Source of the DNA: Scleromitrula shiraiana
Taxonomy: Eukaryota > Ascomycota > Leotiomycetes > Helotiales > Sclerotiniaceae
Assembly: GCA_028455995.1 (NCBI GenBank)
Contig: JABELC010000004.1
Span: forward strand, 620,001-684,000
DNA length: 64,000 bases
Reading direction: 5' to 3'
Shown here: positions 59,331 through 64,000 of the stretch, piece by piece
Position numbering within the stretch: position 1 is the first letter of the stretch
Layout: each line of letters starts with the position of its first letter
Notes under the pieces: model-generated
Seen by the model: only the letters and a program-made list of their open reading frames with translations
Told to the model about the DNA's origin: nothing
Databases searched by the model: none
Position numbers and translations under genes: made by a program

Positions 59331-60613
59331 AACTTTTCTAAGAGTTTTCGGACTCGGTTATGATCCTTTAGTGAAAATATCTACAGGTCGCTCTAGTATT
59401 TATGCTTTTTATTTTCATTTCTGATCAATTCATTTGGCGTTTTCAACGAGTAAGATATACCCAATTTCATTTCATCTGGGTAGAGGAGTTGTGAGCAATC
59501 TGCTTCTGGGACTTGACAGCAGGAAGAGTTGGATGTTGGAGTTGTTTAAGGATTACGTCAATTTTATGATCTCTTACACAAATCCAGATAGCTCTGTAAC
59601 ATTACTCTTCCTTCCCAAAATACATACTTCTCGAAATCGAGTTCCTCCAGGGCGAATTCGTGAACTTTGTTAAACTGTATTCGTAAGAACCTCCGCTTTT
59701 CTACCAATTTAGCAGGCTGGCTCACTCGCTGGGCTGTTTGAAATAGACTTAGTGTTCACCAGATTGAAATCAATGATACCAAACTTCCACTAGACACATT
59801 GGACAAGGAATCTACCTGCAAACGCAAGTAGGTAGACCCCCCCCCCCTTCCCAAAAAAAGAAATAGCTTTTCCACCAGGAGTATATCAATTCATGTACCT
59901 CTACAGTGCATCAATTCAAAGTTGTATATTCTTGATATGTAAAATGCAATTAGTTAAACAATTAGGTGTCCTAGTTTTATATCGAAGTAAATTTTATGAT
60001 ATCGTGAATGTTCAATTATAAGATAGTTCCCGAACAAATACATCATGCGGTGATTCTAAAAAGTTTAAGAGTGATAAGTCAGAATATGGTGAAAGTCTTG
60101 CCCAGGTGCCAAAGGCAAGTTGCCGCACTCACATAAGAGGCGGGTGTGTGGAGTATTCACGTGCAATGTTGAAGCTATTCACTACACTACACTTTTCAAC
60201 TTCAAACTTACATTTACACCTCTTTTTCTACCAATACCTCGCGACCTCATGATGTTTCTGCCATCTTATGATTCTCATATTTTTCCGTCTACTTCTAGGG
60301 TTTGAAAGCTTTTTCAACGAAGACAACGGATCTCGAGGTGTTTCTAGAAGGTACGCGCATTCATCTCATTGAAGTCAGTAATCTATCCTCATCATTCAAG
60401 ATCTAAACTCAATTATCTAAGTTTCTACCACTCATGTGGATATATTTTGGCTCTGCTTCTGCCAGGCTTTGTGTCGTCAAAGCAACGTATATTTTCTTCT
60501 TAGAACACTCACCCCAGTGCTTTCAGTATTCAATATACATCAGAATAACTTTGCAAAGTTTAGTGCACTGACTTCCATCCACAATCTTACTAAAATTCGT
60601 TTTTACCATAGTT
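59331..60613. other. Intergenic region between DUF7918 copies
   Basis: 1.28 kb without supported gene. A C homopolymer of about ten lies near 59829. No remnant of a third copy was recognised. Confidence 0.5.
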
Positions 60614-61937
60614 ATGGCGATCCTCGATCTTGTTCCTGGAATTGAGGTCACAGTGTGTGTTGATAACCAACCTCTACAAGAATACGATGACGATGAACTG
60701 GAGGTTGTACCAGGTGAAGTGGGAGGATATCAGGCCTCACGAACAGTCGCGAAATACGTTGAATCGGTTTCTGGCAAGCAATTCAGTATTAAATTGGAGG
60801 TCAACAAATCTTACCAAATGGACTGTCCTACACTTCTTTTCGAACTTTATGTAGACGGCACCCGTGCACGCCGCCCTATACTTCGCTTGGGGTATACTTT
60901 GCCTTGGTAAGCCTGATTTGATTAACTTACGTTTCTGGCTGCATTTTTCACAGGACCGTTCTCACGATCAAGGTTAACTACTGGTACTGAAGCTGCTTTT
61001 ACTAAACATAAATACCAAATAGGTCGACAACTCTCTGTGGTGTCCAAAGACAAATAAACGGCGAAGATGTGCTCAGAATCTTTGAGTTCTCAAAGATTCA
61101 GACAAGTGAGTGGCGATGGCATGATGAGATTTTTGTATAAGCCGACGGCTAATTTTTATCACAAGCCTCGGATGACTCCAGATTGATTAACATCAAAGAA
61201 GATGCAAAGAAGCTGAGCCATGTAGGAGAACTTATCGTCAAGGTCTACCGCAATAGCGAAGCAGTTGAAAGCAAGCACAGTAATATCCACTACAGCAACT
61301 CCGTACCTGAACAAGTGCATGAAAAAGCACTAAAAGGCCAGGCTAAATCGCACAGTACAAAGTGAGTCTGGGATATGCCAACTGACTCATGGAGGTCCCT
61401 GACAAGTAGTTTGACAGATTAGGGGCTGCTTATCCTCAAAAACCCCACAAAGCCTACACTTCGGAAAAATTGGACGGTCATGACAAGCCGCTTGCCATAT
61501 ATCGATTCAAGTACAGATCAAATGGTAGGATATTATCCTAAACCTAGATCTACGCTAATAACTGCAGATGCTCTGAAATCTCTTTTGATCCTTGAACGAA
61601 CTCCTGAGCCAGAACTTCCTGCTTCACCCTCTCTTCAACCCAATACCAGCCAATCTTTCAGCATCGATAACCTAAATGCAGCTCAAAAGGTCGAACTTGA
61701 GAAATTCTTGACGGGATTGGGGGTAGGTTGAATGATTGAATCGCAATTCGCTCTACTGCTCAGTTTTGCTAATCATGCTTTGGCTAGGGAAATGTAAATC
61801 CGCCAAATATAAAAAAAGAGATCAAGCGCGAGATAGATGATGAAGAGCAAGGCAATGGCAGTGGTTCTCGACCCAGAAAGCGAGCAAAGCAATCTCAACC
61901 TATTGAGATTGACTTGACTGGAGAGGATTCTGAATGA
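60614..61937 (+). CDS. DUF7918-type protein, copy 2
   Basis: Fungus-specific family of unknown function, family name from recollection. Seven exons give an open 337-aa frame: 60614-60906, 60954-60983, 61023-61105, 61166-61361, 61418-61524, 61568-61722, 61788-61937. The first two junctions are the least certain; a donor at 60892 also works. Visible blocks are PGIEVTVCVDNQPLQEYDDD, KYVESVSGKQFSIKLEV, STTLCGVQRQINGEDVLRIF, EFSKIQT, LSHVGELIVKVYR, VHEKALKGQAKSHSTKLGAA, LAIYRFKYRS, and ALKSLLILERTPEPELP. The C-terminus is basic (RPRKRAKQ) and ends PIEIDLTGEDSE, like a SUMO-interacting motif. Likely nuclear by the basic cluster. Copy 1 lies 1.3 kb upstream. Confidence 0.78.
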
Positions 61938-62673
61938 CAAAATAGACGTCTTAGAATGGAGTTTAGGCAAATCAATGGTGGTGTTTATTGGGATGTGGTA
62001 ACCGTATGCTTCAACTAGGAGCGAAGTAGCAAAAATTATCAAAAAGAAATATGCAAACAAGAATTCGAATGATCCGAATGTATTCGGAGTCATAAAAGAT
62101 ATAGAATGTGAATGATTGGAATGATAATATAAAAAGTACTATCCTGAGCTGTTGAGTAGTCGCACGAAGAAGATATTTACAACCTTCGGAAAACAAGGCA
62201 TCAAGAGTTACTCAATTCTCAAGCATAAACTTGCCCACTCGAAAGGCCAAAAGAGAACACCTCAATTGCTTCTTTCACCTCCTCTATTTCTTATACCACT
62301 GAACATCACTAATACAGTTGTTACAAGGCCTAAACTTAAGCATTTCAGAATCTTTTAGATCCGGATTTAGAGAGAGATTACGAAATGTGGTTAGTACCAA
62401 AATAATACGACATTAAGTTAGCTTCCTTTCTGCGGTACAAAAGAATACATAGAAATGGCAACGGCGACTCATCTATACTCCGCTGATTTGTAATTCTAGT
62501 TCAATATTCCCGTAGGATTTGGACTCAAAAATACGATGAATTTCGTTTTATGGCGTATAAACTGAGGAGCTTGCTCACAAATTTCCGATCATCCATTCAA
62601 ATATGATATTCATATTGTTATCTCCAGCATCACAATATAGCAACAAAGTATACCATCTCAAAGATTGCCCATC
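61938..62673. other. Intergenic region before oxidoreductase
   Basis: 736 bp, AT-rich, no supported gene or notable repeat. Confidence 0.45.
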
Positions 62674-63697
62674 ATGTCAGCATCTGAAACCATTCTAATA
62701 GGGCAACATTTATTAGCCGCCATCTCTCGAGAAAAGGGCTCGCTTCTGGAAATAACTCATCGCCAAACACCCACTCCAGGCCCCGATGAGCTTCTTATTG
62801 AAGTCCATTCTATCGCTCTCAATCTCAGAGATTACCATGTTCGGGACATTGACTTTAACATCGCCTCGTACCCTGCTGTTCATGGGTCCGATATTGCTGG
62901 TGTAGCCATCGCTGCAGGCTCAGCCGTGCCCGCAGCAGTTCCCAAAGTTGGCACTCGTGTAACTGCATTTGCACCTTCTTTCTATCGTCAAGGAGATCCT
63001 GATTATGGTGCATTTCAAAAGAAAGTTCTCGTGACGGCTGTGAGTGCGGCCCCATTGCCTGAAAATATAAGTTTCAATGAAGGAGCAATTCTTCCGATGG
63101 CGGTTGGAACTGCGTGGGCTGGTTCTTATACTATTGGGTTGCCATTTGATACTAAGTTCAAGCCGGAGGATAAAAAAGGCATTTTGGTGTGGGGTGGCGG
63201 GAGTAGTGTTGGGAGTACTGTGATACAAGTTGCTAAGTTGTTGGGCTTTGTGGTTGACACTTGGAGCAAGTAAACTGTTCGATTATAAGAATGAAGATGT
63301 GGTGGAGAGTATAGTGAAGGTTGCCAAGGATGATAGTCTTATTATTGATGTAGGATATGTCACTGCTCATGATGGATTGCAACCTTGCCTGGGTGTGCTG
63401 AAAAGCACCAGGGGTGATGGCACAGCCAAGGTGGCATCAGCGAATAGGCCCCCTTCTCAATTATCAACACTAGAAGGTATAGATGCGAAGTTTGTTCACC
63501 CACCAACAGATGCTGCGGAGAGACAACAATTTTCCAAGTTCGTGTTTGGAACATGGTTGAAAGATAAGTTAATGTCAGGCGAATTTGTGCCAAGTCCAAG
63601 CGTCAAGGTGATTGATGAGACACTAGAATCGGTGAATAAAGGGTTGGATGAACTGAAAGGAGGTGTCAGTGGAATAAAGCTTGTGCTGGAAGTTTGA
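62674..63697 (+). pseudogene. CipB-like MDR oxidoreductase, disrupted
   Basis: Medium-chain NAD(P)H oxidoreductase of the zinc-free CipB/quinone-oxidoreductase type. Start MSASETILIGQ at 62674. The N-terminal GroES-like domain is intact (LLIEVHSIALNLRDYHVRD, YPAVHGSDIAGVAIAAG, NEGAILPMAVGTAW), as is the cofactor motif VWGGGSSVGSTVIQVAKLLG. At about 63252-63270 the frame ends in TAA after FVVDTWSK. The protein resumes one frame over at GASKLFDYKNEDVVE and runs to 63697. The usual ten or so residues joining these parts in relatives are missing, so a small deletion with frame loss is the simplest reading. No GT-AG intron can restore the frame. A truncated protein or sequence error remains possible. 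Confidence 0.72.
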
Positions 63698-64000
63698 TGG
63701 ATGTAGCTGTAGGCATTGCTTACTTTGGTGTTTATTCTAACTCGAGGCATTTCAATTGGCAAGGAACTTTTATATATCTAGATTGAATCTAATATAGTTT
63801 TTAAGTACCCCTCTGCGGGAGTTCTGGCAGAGCGGAAAGTATTGCTGGAGTGGTGATAGGAGAGTGAAGTTGCTTGGATATGTCACGAATTTAAATACGA
63901 TGCTTTCATGTGGGTTTTTGACTTCCGATGGGAGCTATTGAATTACTTGTAAGTTCTATACTATTTAGCCTAATTCTTCCAAGCATTTAACCTGTGGTTT
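63698..64000. other. Window end, no gene seen
   Basis: 303 bp after the oxidoreductase stop. Nothing supported. Confidence 0.4.

Overview
The window is nuclear DNA of a filamentous ascomycete (Pezizomycotina). The protein impressions fit Leotiomycetes best, a Botrytis/Sclerotinia-like relative, but that rank is an inference. Genes carry short GT-AG introns (mostly 45-130 bp) with recognisable branch sites. The families are fungal or pan-eukaryotic, and intergenic DNA is dense in microsatellites. No prokaryotic, CRISPR, rRNA or convincing tRNA signal was seen.

Layout. 0.1-9.7 kb: RNase P subunit Rpp1 (-), casein kinase 2 catalytic subunit (+), a Zn2Cys6 transcription factor with a very repetitive tail (+), a DUF7514-type protein (-). 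9.7-12.2 kb: gene-free, with a 976-bp AT-rich palindromic (foldback) element flanked by TA. 12.2-22.1 kb: an arrestin-like protein (-), 3.1 kb of microsatellites, the centromere factor Scm3 (-), beclin/Atg6 (+). 22.7-35.8 kb: Cft1/CPSF160 (-), LMBD1-type membrane protein (+), Pex13 (-), an Rcf2-like HIG1 protein (+). 35.8-42.6 kb: a 6.8-kb gene desert with a directional array of a 12-base motif, [AC]GANNTGCAACA, present 13 times on the + strand only. 42.6-51.1 kb: a helix-hairpin-helix/AT-hook nuclear protein (-), a small zinc protein (+), a 2-oxoglutarate/Fe(II) oxygenase (-), Utp17/Nan1 (-), Rpb10 (+). 51.1-64 kb: less dense, with a conserved SP-repeat protein (+), a tandem DUF7918 pair (first copy frameshifted, second intact) and a frameshifted CipB-like oxidoreductase.

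Most genes are housekeeping: RNA processing (Rpp1, Cft1, Utp17), transcription (Rpb10), kinetochore (Scm3), autophagy (Atg6), peroxisome import (Pex13), respiration (Rcf2-like), kinase signalling (CK2). Six neighbouring pairs are divergent and probably share promoter regions. The tightest is Utp17/Rpb10 with 208 bp, linking two ribosome-production genes.

Three things stand out as unexplained. (1) The one-strand TGCAACA array in the gene desert, with two sub-families that share longer flanks. (2) A repeated pattern in which coding sequence flips abruptly from C-rich to G-rich inside single genes, at eight loci and always C-then-G read 5'->3'. (3) A 976-bp foldback element whose arms pair over about 400 bp. 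All exon coordinates were derived by eye from splice signals and frame continuity.
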